In this document: positions 1-7,597 of the stretch, piece after piece | Position numbering within the stretch: position 1 is the stretch's first letter | Layout: each line of letters starts with the position of its first letter | NCBI GenBank assembly: GCA_033850885.1 | Contig: JAWWPG010000037.1 | Coordinates: 1-64,000, forward strand | Origin: JAWWPG01 sp033850885 | GTDB lineage: Bacteria > Actinomycetota > Actinomycetes > Propionibacteriales > Nocardioidaceae | Direction of reading: 5' to 3' | DNA length: 64,000 nucleotides | The notes under the pieces: generated by a model | Told to the model about the DNA's origin: nothing | Database searches by the model: none | Seen by the model: only the letters and a program-made list of their open reading frames with translations | Position numbers and translations under genes: made by a program

Positions 1-34
1 CCCTCAAGCCACCCAGATGTGAGTGGCTTGAGGG
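1..34. terminator. Perfect 12-bp stem-loop at the window edge
   Basis: CCCTCAAGCCAC and GTGGCTTGAGGG pair perfectly around a 10-base loop. No T-run follows on the plus strand. The position, upstream of the plus-strand gene at 247, suits a terminator of a gene lying to the left of the window, but that gene is not visible, so the role is inferred. Confidence 0.45.
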
Positions 35-38
35 CTAC

Positions 39-58
39 TTGGGTGGTGCACCACTCAA
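39..58. repeat. Near-perfect 20-base palindrome
   Basis: TTGGGTGGTGCACCACTCAA is a palindrome with 9 of 10 pairs matching, 4 bases after the hairpin at 1-34. It could be an operator or a second terminator stem. The rest of 59-246 shows no other clear signal except the ribosome binding site of the next gene. Confidence 0.35.
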
Positions 59-246
59 ACGCCGCCGGAGGGTCGGCCCGGTCGCCCGCGTCGCGCGCGC
101 CCACTGACTGAGCTGTTTGGACCCGGATCTGCCGCGAAATCCGCGCTCCGAACGGAGGTGGTCGACCCCCGGGATCGCAGCACCCCGGGCGAGCGGCCGA
201 ACGCGAGCGCAGGACAATGGTGCCGTGATGAGGGAGGGTTGTCAGC

Positions 247-1269
247 GTGCCTGACATGAACATGGGGGTCGCGCCCTTCACCTGGCACGTGCTCTTCACG
301 ACGTGGCAGTCCAACCCGGTGTGGGACCTCATCATGGTGGCGGCCCTCGCGGCGTACGGCTGGGGTCTCGTCGTCACCCGGCGGCGAGGCACAGGCGCGC
401 TCCCGTGGTATCGCGTCGCCTCGTTCGTCGCAGGCATCCTCGTGCTTGCCGTAAGTGTCAACTCGGCCGTCGAGACCTACAGCATGGTGCTGTTCTGGGT
501 CCACATGGTCCAGCACCTACTGCTCATCATGGTGGTTCCCGCACTGCTCGTCGTCGGCAGTCCGCTGACCCTGCTCCTGCGGGCGACCCGAGGGCACGCC
601 CAGGAACGGGTCCGGAAGACACTGCTGTCGGCCCCGGTTTCGCTCGTGACGCATCCGGTCATCGGGTGGCTCAGCTACGGCGTCATCATCGTGGCTACCC
701 ACCTCACGTCGTTCATGCAGCAGATGATGCCGCACCCGTGGCTGCACCAGACCGAGCACGTCCTCTATCTCGCCGGAGGCTACGTCTTCCTACTCCCGCT
801 GCTCGGCGACGAGCCGATCCGCTGGCAACCGCCGTACCTGGTGCGAATGGCCGTCCTCTTCATCGCGATGGCACCGGAGACGGTCGTCGGCATCGTGCTG
901 CTGCAGGCGGGCCACGAGCTCTTCCCGGCCTACGCGGCGCTGCACCGAACGTGGGGGCCCACTCCACTCGACGACCTGCACCGCGGCGGCGGCATCATGT
1001 GGGCGTTCGGCGACGGGCTCATGATGTCGTTCATCGTCGCCGTCACGATCGCCTATATCACCCACGCGGCCGGCAACGCGACCGCGGGCAGCTGGCTCGA
1101 GGGGGTTCGTCGCAGCACCCTCGCCGCCAACCTCGGTGCCACCGGAGAGCACGCCGACCTTGGTTCGGCGAACCTCGACGAGGACGACGCGGCCCTGGCG
1201 GCGTACAACCGGATGCTCAGCCGTCTCAGCGACCAGGACGTGAGCCGCTCGGGCACCGGCGACGCCTAG
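247..1269 (+). CDS. ctaG: Cytochrome c oxidase assembly protein, CtaG/caa3 type
   Basis: A 340-residue integral membrane protein of the caa3_CtaG family, which helps assemble the copper centre of haem-copper oxidases in the cytoplasmic membrane. About seven hydrophobic segments fill residues 20-280, and the family's histidine-rich HMVQHLLLI stretch lies near residue 88. The C-terminal 60 residues are charged and likely cytoplasmic. The GTG start is chosen because GGGAGGG lies about 8 bases upstream. No oxidase subunit gene is in the window, so the partner complex is inferred from the family only. CtaG of this type is not homologous to the Cox11 protein that is also called CtaG in proteobacteria. 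Confidence 0.85.
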   Translation: MPDMNMGVAPFTWHVLFTTWQSNPVWDLIMVAALAAYGWGLVVTRRRGTGALPWYRVASFVAGILVLAVSVNSAVETYSMVLFWVHMVQHLLLIMVVPALLVVGSPLTLLLRATRGHAQERVRKTLLSAPVSLVTHPVIGWLSYGVIIVATHLTSFMQQMMPHPWLHQTEHVLYLAGGYVFLLPLLGDEPIRWQPPYLVRMAVLFIAMAPETVVGIVLLQAGHELFPAYAALHRTWGPTPLDDLHRGGGIMWAFGDGLMMSFIVAVTIAYITHAAGNATAGSWLEGVRRSTLAANLGATGEHADLGSANLDEDDAALAAYNRMLSRLSDQDVSRSGTGDA

Positions 1270-1297
1270 GTCTCGACAGCCGCCGTCGATCGGCGGG

Positions 1298-1771
1298 ATG
1301 GAATGCCAGGTGATGGGCGTTGTCCATGTCATGCCATTGCAAGGAGAGTACGAGCCAAGCCCCAGCAAGTGGTCCCGCGACCAGGTCGAGGAGTACGAGA
1401 GCTCCGGCGGCACCAGGGGCACTGGTCTGCACGGGAGGCCGGTGGTAGTCCTGACCACCCGCGGCGCCAAGACCGGCCGACTGCGCAAGTCGCCGCTGAT
1501 GCGGGTCGAGCATGAAGGCAGGTACGCCGTCGTGGCCTCCATGGGCGGGGCCCCCGAGAACCCCGTCTGGTACCACAACGTGACCGCCGACCCGCATGTC
1601 GAGCTCCAGGACGGTCCGGTGCGCCAGGATATGACCGCGCACGAGGCCATCGGCGAGGAGAAGGCCGAGTGGTGGAGGCGTGCGGTCGAAGCATTCCCGG
1701 ACTACGCCGAGTACCAGAAGAAAACCGACCGACAGATCCCCGTGTTCGTCCTCGAGCCGCGGACCGACTAG
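1298..1771 (+). CDS. Deazaflavin (F420)-dependent nitroreductase family protein
   Basis: A 157-residue member of the Ddn/DUF385 family of split-beta-barrel flavin/deazaflavin-binding proteins. The signature block runs from VVVLTTRGAKTGRLRKSPLM (about residues 48-67) through GGAPENPVWYHNV (about 83-95). This is the F420-contacting region in characterised Ddn-like reductases. The substrate is unknown, and family members reduce quinones, nitro compounds or other small molecules. The start at 1298 follows a GGCGGG stretch. A second ATG at 1331 (MPLQGEY) is possible and would remove 11 residues. A long inverted repeat follows the stop codon. Confidence 0.82.
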   Translation: MECQVMGVVHVMPLQGEYEPSPSKWSRDQVEEYESSGGTRGTGLHGRPVVVLTTRGAKTGRLRKSPLMRVEHEGRYAVVASMGGAPENPVWYHNVTADPHVELQDGPVRQDMTAHEAIGEEKAEWWRRAVEAFPDYAEYQKKTDRQIPVFVLEPRTD

Positions 1772-1780
1772 CTCCCCCTC

Positions 1781-1870
1781 TCCCGCGAATTGCGGGAAAC
1801 TCCACCCTCAGCAGCCCCGGGGAAGGTGCACTTTCCCGCAATTCGCGGGAGGGGCGCAATTCGCGGGAGA
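1781..1870. repeat. Dispersed inverted repeat, copy 1 (with an extra half-arm)
   Basis: The arms TCCCGCGAATTGCGGGAAA (1781-1799) and its exact reverse complement (1832-1850) form a 19-bp perfect stem. Each arm can also fold alone as CCCGC-GAATT-GCGGG. A third half-arm, GCAATTCGCGGGAGA, follows at 1856-1870. The element lies between convergent genes ending at 1771 and 1875. A bidirectional terminator role is plausible, but there is no U-run. Confidence 0.85.
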
Positions 1871-1874
1871 GCGG

Positions 1875-3257
1875 TCAGTGTGACAGGGCGGGCAGGTGGT
1901 CGAGAGCCTGCTCGAGCCTGGCCTGGACGTCGGCGTCCCCCCAGGCGTGGTCGACGATCGCCCCGCGTCGGTAGGCGTCGTACGCCGGGAGGTCGAGGTG
2001 GCCGTGCCCGCACAGGGCCGTCACGATGACCTTCTCCTCACCCGTGTCGGCGCATCGGCGGGCCTCCTCGACGGCGGCGGCCAGGGCGTGGGTGGGCTCG
2101 GGTGCCGGCACGATGCCCTCGGTCCGGGCGAAGAGGACACCCGCGGCGAAGCATTCCAGCTGGGGTTTGGCGACCGCCTCGAGCAGCCCCTGCTCGTAGA
2201 CGTGGCTGATCAGGGGGCTCATGCCGTGGTAGCGCAGCCCGCCCGCGTGGATGGGATCCGGGATGAAGTCGTGGCCGAGCGTGTGCATCTTCAGCAGCGG
2301 AGTCATGCCGGCGGTGTCACCGAAGTCGTAGGTGTACACGCCCTGGGTGAGCGACGGGCACGCCGCAGGCTCGACTGCGCGGATGACGGGGCTCATCCGG
2401 CCGGCGAGCTTCTCTCGCATGAACGGGAAGGCGAGACCTCCGAAGTTCGAGCCGCCGCCGGTGCACCCGACGAGCAGGTCAGGCGTCTCCCCGACCTTCG
2501 CAAGCTGGAGCAGCGTCTCCTCCCCGATGATCGTCTGGTGCATCAGCACGTGGTTGAGGACGCTTCCCAGCGCGTAGTTCGTGGCCGGATCCTGAGCGGC
2601 AACTTCGACGGCCTCGCTGATCGCGATGCCGAGCGAGCCCGTCGAGTTCGGGTCCTCCGCGAGCACCGCGCGTCCGGCGCTGGTCAGGTCTGAGGGACTC
2701 GGGTGCACGGTGCCGCCGAACGTCTCGATCATCATCCGCCGATACGGCTTCTGGTCGTACGACGCCCGTACCTGCCAGACCTCGCACTCGAGGTCGAACT
2801 GGGCGCACGCGAAGGCCAGCGCCGTGCCCCACTGGCCGGCGCCCGTCTCCGTGGTCAGCTTCTTGATGCCCGCCTTGGCGTTGTAGAACGCCTGCGCTAC
2901 CGCCGTGTTCGGCTTGTGCGACCCGGCCGGGGAGACGCCCTCGTACTTGTAGTAGATCCTGGCCGGCGTACCCAGCGCCCGCTCCAGACGGTGCGCGCGG
3001 TAGAGCGGGCTCGGCCGCCACAGACGGTACACATCGAGGATCTCGCCGGGGATCTCGACGTACTGGTCGGTCGTGACCTCTTGGAGGATGAGGTCCATGG
3101 GGAAGAGCGGTGCCAGGTCTTCAGGCCCCACCGGCTGACCGGTGCCGGGATGCAGGACGGGCGGTGGAGGCATCGGCAGGTCGTGGGTGATGTTGTACCA
3201 CCTGGTCGGCATCTCGTCCTCGTCGAGCATGATCTTGTGCCGCTTGACGTCGGTCAT
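1875..3257 (-). CDS. trpB2: TrpB2-type tryptophan synthase beta-like PLP enzyme
   Basis: A 460-residue fold-type II PLP enzyme of the TrpB2 subgroup. TrpB2 proteins condense serine with indole or act on phosphoserine, often without TrpA. The PLP lysine is K115 in AGSHKPNTA, the glutamate/glycine segment TTETGAGQWG follows at about 135-144, and the phosphate loop GGGSN is at 267-271. The N-terminal extension of about 80 residues before the core is typical of TrpB2 compared with the shorter TrpB1. The start at 3257 is preferred over an in-frame start at 3275, because GAGAGG lies 7 bases before this ATG. No trpA or other trp gene adjoins it. The minus-strand neighbours upstream are a MOSC protein and chorismate mutase. 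Confidence 0.85.
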   Translation of the reverse strand: MTDVKRHKIMLDEDEMPTRWYNITHDLPMPPPPVLHPGTGQPVGPEDLAPLFPMDLILQEVTTDQYVEIPGEILDVYRLWRPSPLYRAHRLERALGTPARIYYKYEGVSPAGSHKPNTAVAQAFYNAKAGIKKLTTETGAGQWGTALAFACAQFDLECEVWQVRASYDQKPYRRMMIETFGGTVHPSPSDLTSAGRAVLAEDPNSTGSLGIAISEAVEVAAQDPATNYALGSVLNHVLMHQTIIGEETLLQLAKVGETPDLLVGCTGGGSNFGGLAFPFMREKLAGRMSPVIRAVEPAACPSLTQGVYTYDFGDTAGMTPLLKMHTLGHDFIPDPIHAGGLRYHGMSPLISHVYEQGLLEAVAKPQLECFAAGVLFARTEGIVPAPEPTHALAAAVEEARRCADTGEEKVIVTALCGHGHLDLPAYDAYRRGAIVDHAWGDADVQARLEQALDHLPALSH

Positions 3258-3376
3258 GTGGTTGCCTCTCGACAAGATGTCGTCCGTTCGCGCGAACAGC
3301 CTACGGCGGTTCGGCCGGGTTGGCGCCGCGATCGACCAGGCCGACCGGAGGTGACCGGCACCCCGTCAAGGGCGGT

Positions 3377-4201
3377 TCAGCAGACGGTGAGGGCGTCGCC
3401 GACGCTGACGGTCCCGGTGGTGACCGGGACCAGCCTGATGCCGAAGAAGACCTGGTGGTCCCACTGCCGGTACCGCGCAAGGGTTCGAGTCGGCTCGGAA
3501 CTCCCGGCGAGCGTTGCCGGGTCGATGGTGGTCAGCACGCACCTGTCGCAGTGTTCCCCGAAACGAAGCTCGACGTCACCGATCCGGATGAGCTTCCATT
3601 CGTCCTCGGCGAAGGCCTCATCGACACCGTCGACCACGATGTTCGGCCGGAACCGCACCATCGGGAGCGATTCGGGTTGCGGCTCGCGCCGTGCCGCTGC
3701 GGTGTCCCGCAACCAGTCGTTCAGCCTGGCGAGGGACGTTGTCGAGGTGAGCAGGACGGGGCCTGCGTCGGACAGGTTGAGCGCGTCTCCAGGCCGCCCG
3801 CCGTGTGTCGTTCCGACGGTACGACGACGAGGATCGTCCAGCCAGACAAGGCGAACCGCTGTGCCGAGCACCGCCGAAAGCCACTCGTCCGTGGCTGCGC
3901 CGGCGACGAGACCCGACTCGATCCGCGACATCCTGAGCGGCACGGCCGCCGCGCCCCGGGGCACTTCGACGTGGAGCATCGGCATCCCGGGGGCCGCCAT
4001 CTCGAGGCCACCGCCCTGCTGCGGAACGGCTGTGACGTGGAGCAGCCGACGGTGGGTGCGTGCCGTGACCGTCGTACCCTCCGTGTCGACGACCATCCAA
4101 CGCCGGTCTCCGTCGAGGCCCCACGGGTGCACGAGCGACTCGGACATGTCCAAGCCGGCGGTCGACTTGACCGGGTATATCCGCAGAGCTGACACATGCA
4201 C
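3377..4201 (-). CDS. MOSC domain protein (YcbX-like)
   Basis: A 274-residue protein with an N-terminal MOSC_N beta-barrel (YPVKSTAGLDM near residue 10) and a C-terminal MOSC domain. The conserved cysteine in EHCDRCVLTTID (about residue 225) corresponds to the residue that binds the molybdenum cofactor in this family. YcbX and mARC proteins reduce N-hydroxylated compounds using Moco. The substrate here is unknown. The start is uncertain: GTG at 4201 and GTG at 4195 both precede the conserved region and neither has a good ribosome site. The open frame continues upstream but would overlap chorismate mutase. It lies between chorismate mutase and trpB2 on the same strand. Confidence 0.8.
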   Translation of the reverse strand: MHVSALRIYPVKSTAGLDMSESLVHPWGLDGDRRWMVVDTEGTTVTARTHRRLLHVTAVPQQGGGLEMAAPGMPMLHVEVPRGAAAVPLRMSRIESGLVAGAATDEWLSAVLGTAVRLVWLDDPRRRTVGTTHGGRPGDALNLSDAGPVLLTSTTSLARLNDWLRDTAAARREPQPESLPMVRFRPNIVVDGVDEAFAEDEWKLIRIGDVELRFGEHCDRCVLTTIDPATLAGSSEPTRTLARYRQWDHQVFFGIRLVPVTTGTVSVGDALTVC

Positions 4202-4268
4202 CAGTCGAGCGTAGTGCGGTCCCGGTCCGCGCCGCCCGCAGCGTCTGGGCCGGCGACCGATGCCGCCG

Positions 4269-4577
4269 CTAAGAGGGACGGGCGATGGCCTCGTGGTGCC
4301 GAAGCACCTCGGCGACGATGAAGCCGAGGAACTTCTCAGCGAACTCGGGGTCAAGGCGCGACTCCTCGGCCAGCCGGCGGAGCCTGGCGATCTGCTGAGC
4401 CTCCCGCTCGGGGTCGGCCGGCGGCATCCCGTGGCGCGCCTTGAGCTGCCCGACCTGTTGGGTGCAGGTGAACCGCTCCGCCAGCAGGTGCACCAGTGCT
4501 GCGTCCAGGTTGTCGATGCTCGCGCGCAGCCTCAGCAGCTCGGCCCACACCTCGTCATCAGCCGTGCGACCGCTCAT
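4269..4577 (-). CDS. Chorismate mutase, AroQ class
   Basis: A 102-residue all-helical chorismate mutase type II, the size of a single AroQ domain. It converts chorismate to prephenate for phenylalanine and tyrosine synthesis. The first helix carries LRASIDNLDAALVHLLAERF (about 17-36) with the active-site arginine, followed by QVGQLKARHG with the conserved lysine and the PEREAQQIARL helix. The C-terminal EKFLGFIVAEVLRHHEAI completes the fold. There is no signal peptide, so it is the cytoplasmic form. Only 48 bases separate it from the divergent GH15 gene. The MOSC gene is 67 bases downstream on the same strand. Confidence 0.88.
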   Translation of the reverse strand: MSGRTADDEVWAELLRLRASIDNLDAALVHLLAERFTCTQQVGQLKARHGMPPADPEREAQQIARLRRLAEESRLDPEFAEKFLGFIVAEVLRHHEAIARPS

Positions 4578-4625
4578 ACGCCCGACACTAGTAGGGTCTG
4601 CGGCGAGAGGATCGGTGCAGCCATC

Positions 4626-6383
4626 GTGCGTCAGGATTGGGCACAGTTTCCCCCTCATGTTCTGCGCGAGTACGCGCTCCTCGCCGACGGCGAACGAGGC
4701 GCCCTGTGCGGACCGCTCGGGGACATCGCCTGGATGTGTGCTCCACGCTGGGACTCGGACGCGGTCGTGTCCACACTGATCGGCGGGTCCGGCATCTACG
4801 CGGTCACGCCCACCGACCCGTGCGTGTGGGGCGGGTCCTACGAGCCCGGTTCCCTGATCTGGCGCAACCGATGGGTCACGTCCGACTCGATCATCGAGTG
4901 CCGCGACGCCCTCGCCTATCCCGGAGATCCGGACCACCTGGTGCTGCTGCGCCGTGTTCTGGCCACCGAGCACGAGGCGCGAGTACGTGTCGTTCTCGAC
5001 CTCCGAGCCGAGTTCGGGCGACGCCGGACCAGCAGGATCAAGCGGACCGGCGACGGCGTCGTAACGGCGGAGACCGGCGGCCTGCGGATCCGATGGTCGG
5101 GGGTCAAGGGCGTGCGGCAGGGCCCGGACGGCGAGCTGACGCTGACCCTCGTCGTGCCGCCCGGCGGTTGGCACGACCTGACGCTGGAGGTAAGCGCCGG
5201 GCCGCTGCCGGATCGGCGCATCCCTCCGCTCGAGGCATGGTCCGCGACGGCGCGGGCCTGGGATGAGGCGGTCCCGGAGTTCGCCGAGACGGTGGCACCC
5301 CGCGACGCCCGGCACTCGTACGCGGTGATGCGGGGGATGACCCGTCCGGGCGGCGGCATGGTCGCGGCGACGACTCTCGGAGTCCCGGAGCGGGCAGAAG
5401 GTGGCCGGAACTACGACTACCGGTACGTGTGGCTGCGTGACCAGGCATACGCGGGGCTGGCGGCTGCCGTCGGCGAGGCCCATCCACTGCTCGACGACGC
5501 CGTCGCCTTCGCGTCCGCCCGCCTGCTCGAACACGGCGACGCCATCGTGCCGGCGTACCGGGTCGACGGCGGTGACCTGCCCTCGGAGGTCGCCCTCGAC
5601 CTGCCTGGCTACCCCGGTGGGCGGGACATCGTCGGGAACTGGGTGAACGGCCAGTTCCAGCTCGACGCCGTCGGTGACGTGCTCAGCATGTTCGCGGCCG
5701 CCGCCGGCCATGACCACCTCGACAGCGACGGCTACCAGGCGGCCCAGATCGCCGTCCAGATCATCGAGCGAAGGTGGGACGAGCCCGAGGCCGGCATCTG
5801 GGAGCTGACGAACGCCTGGTGGACCGAGTCCCGGCTGGCTTGCGTGGCCGGCCTGAGGTCGCTGGCCCGGCAGCTGAGCCCCACCGAGGGGGTCAGGCTG
5901 TCCGGCCTGGCCGACGCGATCCTGGCCCGGACCTCGCAGCGCTGTCTCGACGAGCGCGGGTTCTGGCTTCGTGGACCCGAGCACCGCGGCACGGACGCCT
6001 CGTTGTTGCTGCCCGCGGTGCGGGGGGCGTTGCCCGCGCACGACCCACGGACCACCGCCACCGTCGAGGCGGTCCGCCGGGACCTGTCACAGGACGGGTT
6101 CGTCTACCGCTTCCAGCCCGACACGAGGCCGCTCGGCGAGGCCGAAGGAGCGTTCCTGCTCTGCGGGTTCATGATGGCGCTGGCCGCCTGGCACCAAGGC
6201 CGCGAGACCGAGGCGTTCAGGTGGTTCGAGCGCAACCGGGCTGCCTGCGGGACGCCAGGCCTGCTGGCTGAGGAGTACGACGTCCAGCAGCGCCAGTTGC
6301 GAGGCAACCTCCCGCAGGCCTTCGTCCACGCCGCGTTGCTGGAGACGGCGCAACGGCTGGTGTCGCCTCCCGTGACCGACTGA
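4626..6383 (+). CDS. Glycoside hydrolase family 15 protein (glucoamylase/trehalase-like)
   Basis: A 585-residue GH15 enzyme with an N-terminal beta-sandwich (about 1-200) and an (alpha/alpha)6 barrel (about 220-585). NYDYRYVWLRD near residue 260 is the family's substrate-binding signature. The general acid lies in DEPEAGIWE (about residue 391), and the general base is in GLLAEEYD (about 548). The barrel closes with GNLPQAFVHAAL. Actinobacterial homologues cleave alpha-glucosidic bonds, and several are trehalases. The substrate cannot be told from sequence. There is no signal peptide, so it is probably cytoplasmic. The GTG start is taken because residues from here match the family N terminus (QFPPHVLREYALLADGE). 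Confidence 0.87.
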   Translation: MRQDWAQFPPHVLREYALLADGERGALCGPLGDIAWMCAPRWDSDAVVSTLIGGSGIYAVTPTDPCVWGGSYEPGSLIWRNRWVTSDSIIECRDALAYPGDPDHLVLLRRVLATEHEARVRVVLDLRAEFGRRRTSRIKRTGDGVVTAETGGLRIRWSGVKGVRQGPDGELTLTLVVPPGGWHDLTLEVSAGPLPDRRIPPLEAWSATARAWDEAVPEFAETVAPRDARHSYAVMRGMTRPGGGMVAATTLGVPERAEGGRNYDYRYVWLRDQAYAGLAAAVGEAHPLLDDAVAFASARLLEHGDAIVPAYRVDGGDLPSEVALDLPGYPGGRDIVGNWVNGQFQLDAVGDVLSMFAAAAGHDHLDSDGYQAAQIAVQIIERRWDEPEAGIWELTNAWWTESRLACVAGLRSLARQLSPTEGVRLSGLADAILARTSQRCLDERGFWLRGPEHRGTDASLLLPAVRGALPAHDPRTTATVEAVRRDLSQDGFVYRFQPDTRPLGEAEGAFLLCGFMMALAAWHQGRETEAFRWFERNRAACGTPGLLAEEYDVQQRQLRGNLPQAFVHAALLETAQRLVSPPVTD

Positions 6384-6414
6384 GGGTCGGCCCCCGCGCG
6401 ACGCCGTTCTCTCC

Positions 6415-6483
6415 CCCCGCGAATTGCGGGAAAGTGCACCCTCTCCGGCCCCTCGCGAGGTGCACTTTCCCGCAATTCACGGG
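6415..6483. repeat. Dispersed inverted repeat, copy 2
   Basis: The left arm CCCGCGAATTGCGGGAAAGT continues into GCACC, and the right arm (6458-6483) is its complement with one mismatch, giving about 25 paired bases. The loop contains the small palindrome CCTCGCGAGG. It lies between convergent genes, with the right arm touching the stop codon at 6484. It is the same family as the copies at 1781, 19175 and 49243. Confidence 0.85.
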
Positions 6484-7587
6484 CTAGGCGACTCGGAAGC
6501 GTTCGACGTCCGACGTACGCAGCGTGAGGCCGTTTCCGGGCGAGCTCGAGTCCGGACGGATGACGCCACCCGTCGGGTCAAGGGTCCCGTCGAACAGCAT
6601 CTCCTCGATGCGGACATGGTCGTGGAACCACTCCAGGTGGCGCAGGTTGGGTACCGCCGCCGCCACGTGAGCGTGCAGGTGCGGCGCACAGTGACCAGAG
6701 AGCTCGAGCCCGAAGGAGGCGGCTACGGCGGCCGTCCGCAGCCACTCCGTGACCCCACCACAACGCGAGACGTCCGCCTGCAAACAGTCCACCGCCCCCG
6801 CCTCGCACATGCGGCGGAAGTAGGTCAGGTCGTTGCCGTACTCCCCAGCCGTGACGTCGGCCGCCACCGCGTCCCGCACCTCCCGCAGCCCCGCCAGGTC
6901 GTCGGAGGACACCGGCTCCTCGAACCAGCGGATGTCGAGGTCGTCCGCCGCCCGCATCACGCGGATCGCCTGCTTGCGCTGGTACCCGCCGTTCGCATCG
7001 ACGAAGAGCTCGACGTCGGCGCCGACGATGTCGCGGGCCAACCGCATCCGCCGAAGGTCCCGGTGCGTCTCGGTCCCCCACGACTCGCCGATCTTGATCT
7101 TGACCCGGGGTATTCGCTGCTCCTCCGCCCACGAGCTGAGCTGTTGGCGAAGCCTGCTCTCCTGGTACGTCGTGAACCCGCCGCTTCCGTAGACCGGGAC
7201 CTCGTCGCGGAGCGCGCCCAGGAGGCGGTGCAGGGGAAGCTCCAGCAGACGTGCCTTGAGGTCCCACAAGGCGACGTCCACGGCGGAGATGGCATAGCCG
7301 CTGACTCCGGGGCGCCCATCGTTGCGGACGGCCTTCACCATGGCGTCGCAGGCACCCGTCACGTCGAGCGCGCTTCTGCCGCGTACGACGCCGGCCAGCC
7401 TGTCGGCGACCACGGCGGCCACCGCGCCCGGGCCGTACGTCCAGCCGACTCCCGTCGTGCCGCCGGCCCTCGCCTCTACGACGACCATGGTGGTGGAGTC
7501 CCAGCTCAGCGTTCCGTCGGCCTCCGGGGCGTCCGTCGGAACCGTGTAGACGCGGGTGCCGAGGGAGACGACGGGAACGTCGACCAC
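6484..7587 (-). CDS. Mandelate racemase/muconate lactonizing enzyme family protein (enolase superfamily)
   Basis: A 367-residue enolase-superfamily enzyme that forms an enolate from a carboxylate substrate using Mg2+. The KxK pair is K163/K165 (RVKIKIG). The metal ligands are D197 (VDANGGY), E223 (WFEEP) and E249 (TAGEYG). A histidine pair in GHCAPHLHAH (H299, H303) can act as the opposite base. This arrangement suits a mandelate racemase or sugar-acid dehydratase subgroup rather than muconate cycloisomerase. It is the last gene of a minus-strand run with a gluconate-dehydrogenase-like oxidoreductase and a TPP enzyme, which points to sugar-acid or related hydroxy-acid breakdown. The exact substrate is unknown. 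Confidence 0.85.
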   Translation of the reverse strand: MVDVPVVSLGTRVYTVPTDAPEADGTLSWDSTTMVVVEARAGGTTGVGWTYGPGAVAAVVADRLAGVVRGRSALDVTGACDAMVKAVRNDGRPGVSGYAISAVDVALWDLKARLLELPLHRLLGALRDEVPVYGSGGFTTYQESRLRQQLSSWAEEQRIPRVKIKIGESWGTETHRDLRRMRLARDIVGADVELFVDANGGYQRKQAIRVMRAADDLDIRWFEEPVSSDDLAGLREVRDAVAADVTAGEYGNDLTYFRRMCEAGAVDCLQADVSRCGGVTEWLRTAAVAASFGLELSGHCAPHLHAHVAAAVPNLRHLEWFHDHVRIEEMLFDGTLDPTGGVIRPDSSSPGNGLTLRTSDVERFRVA

Positions 7588-7597
7588 CGTGGCCCCC

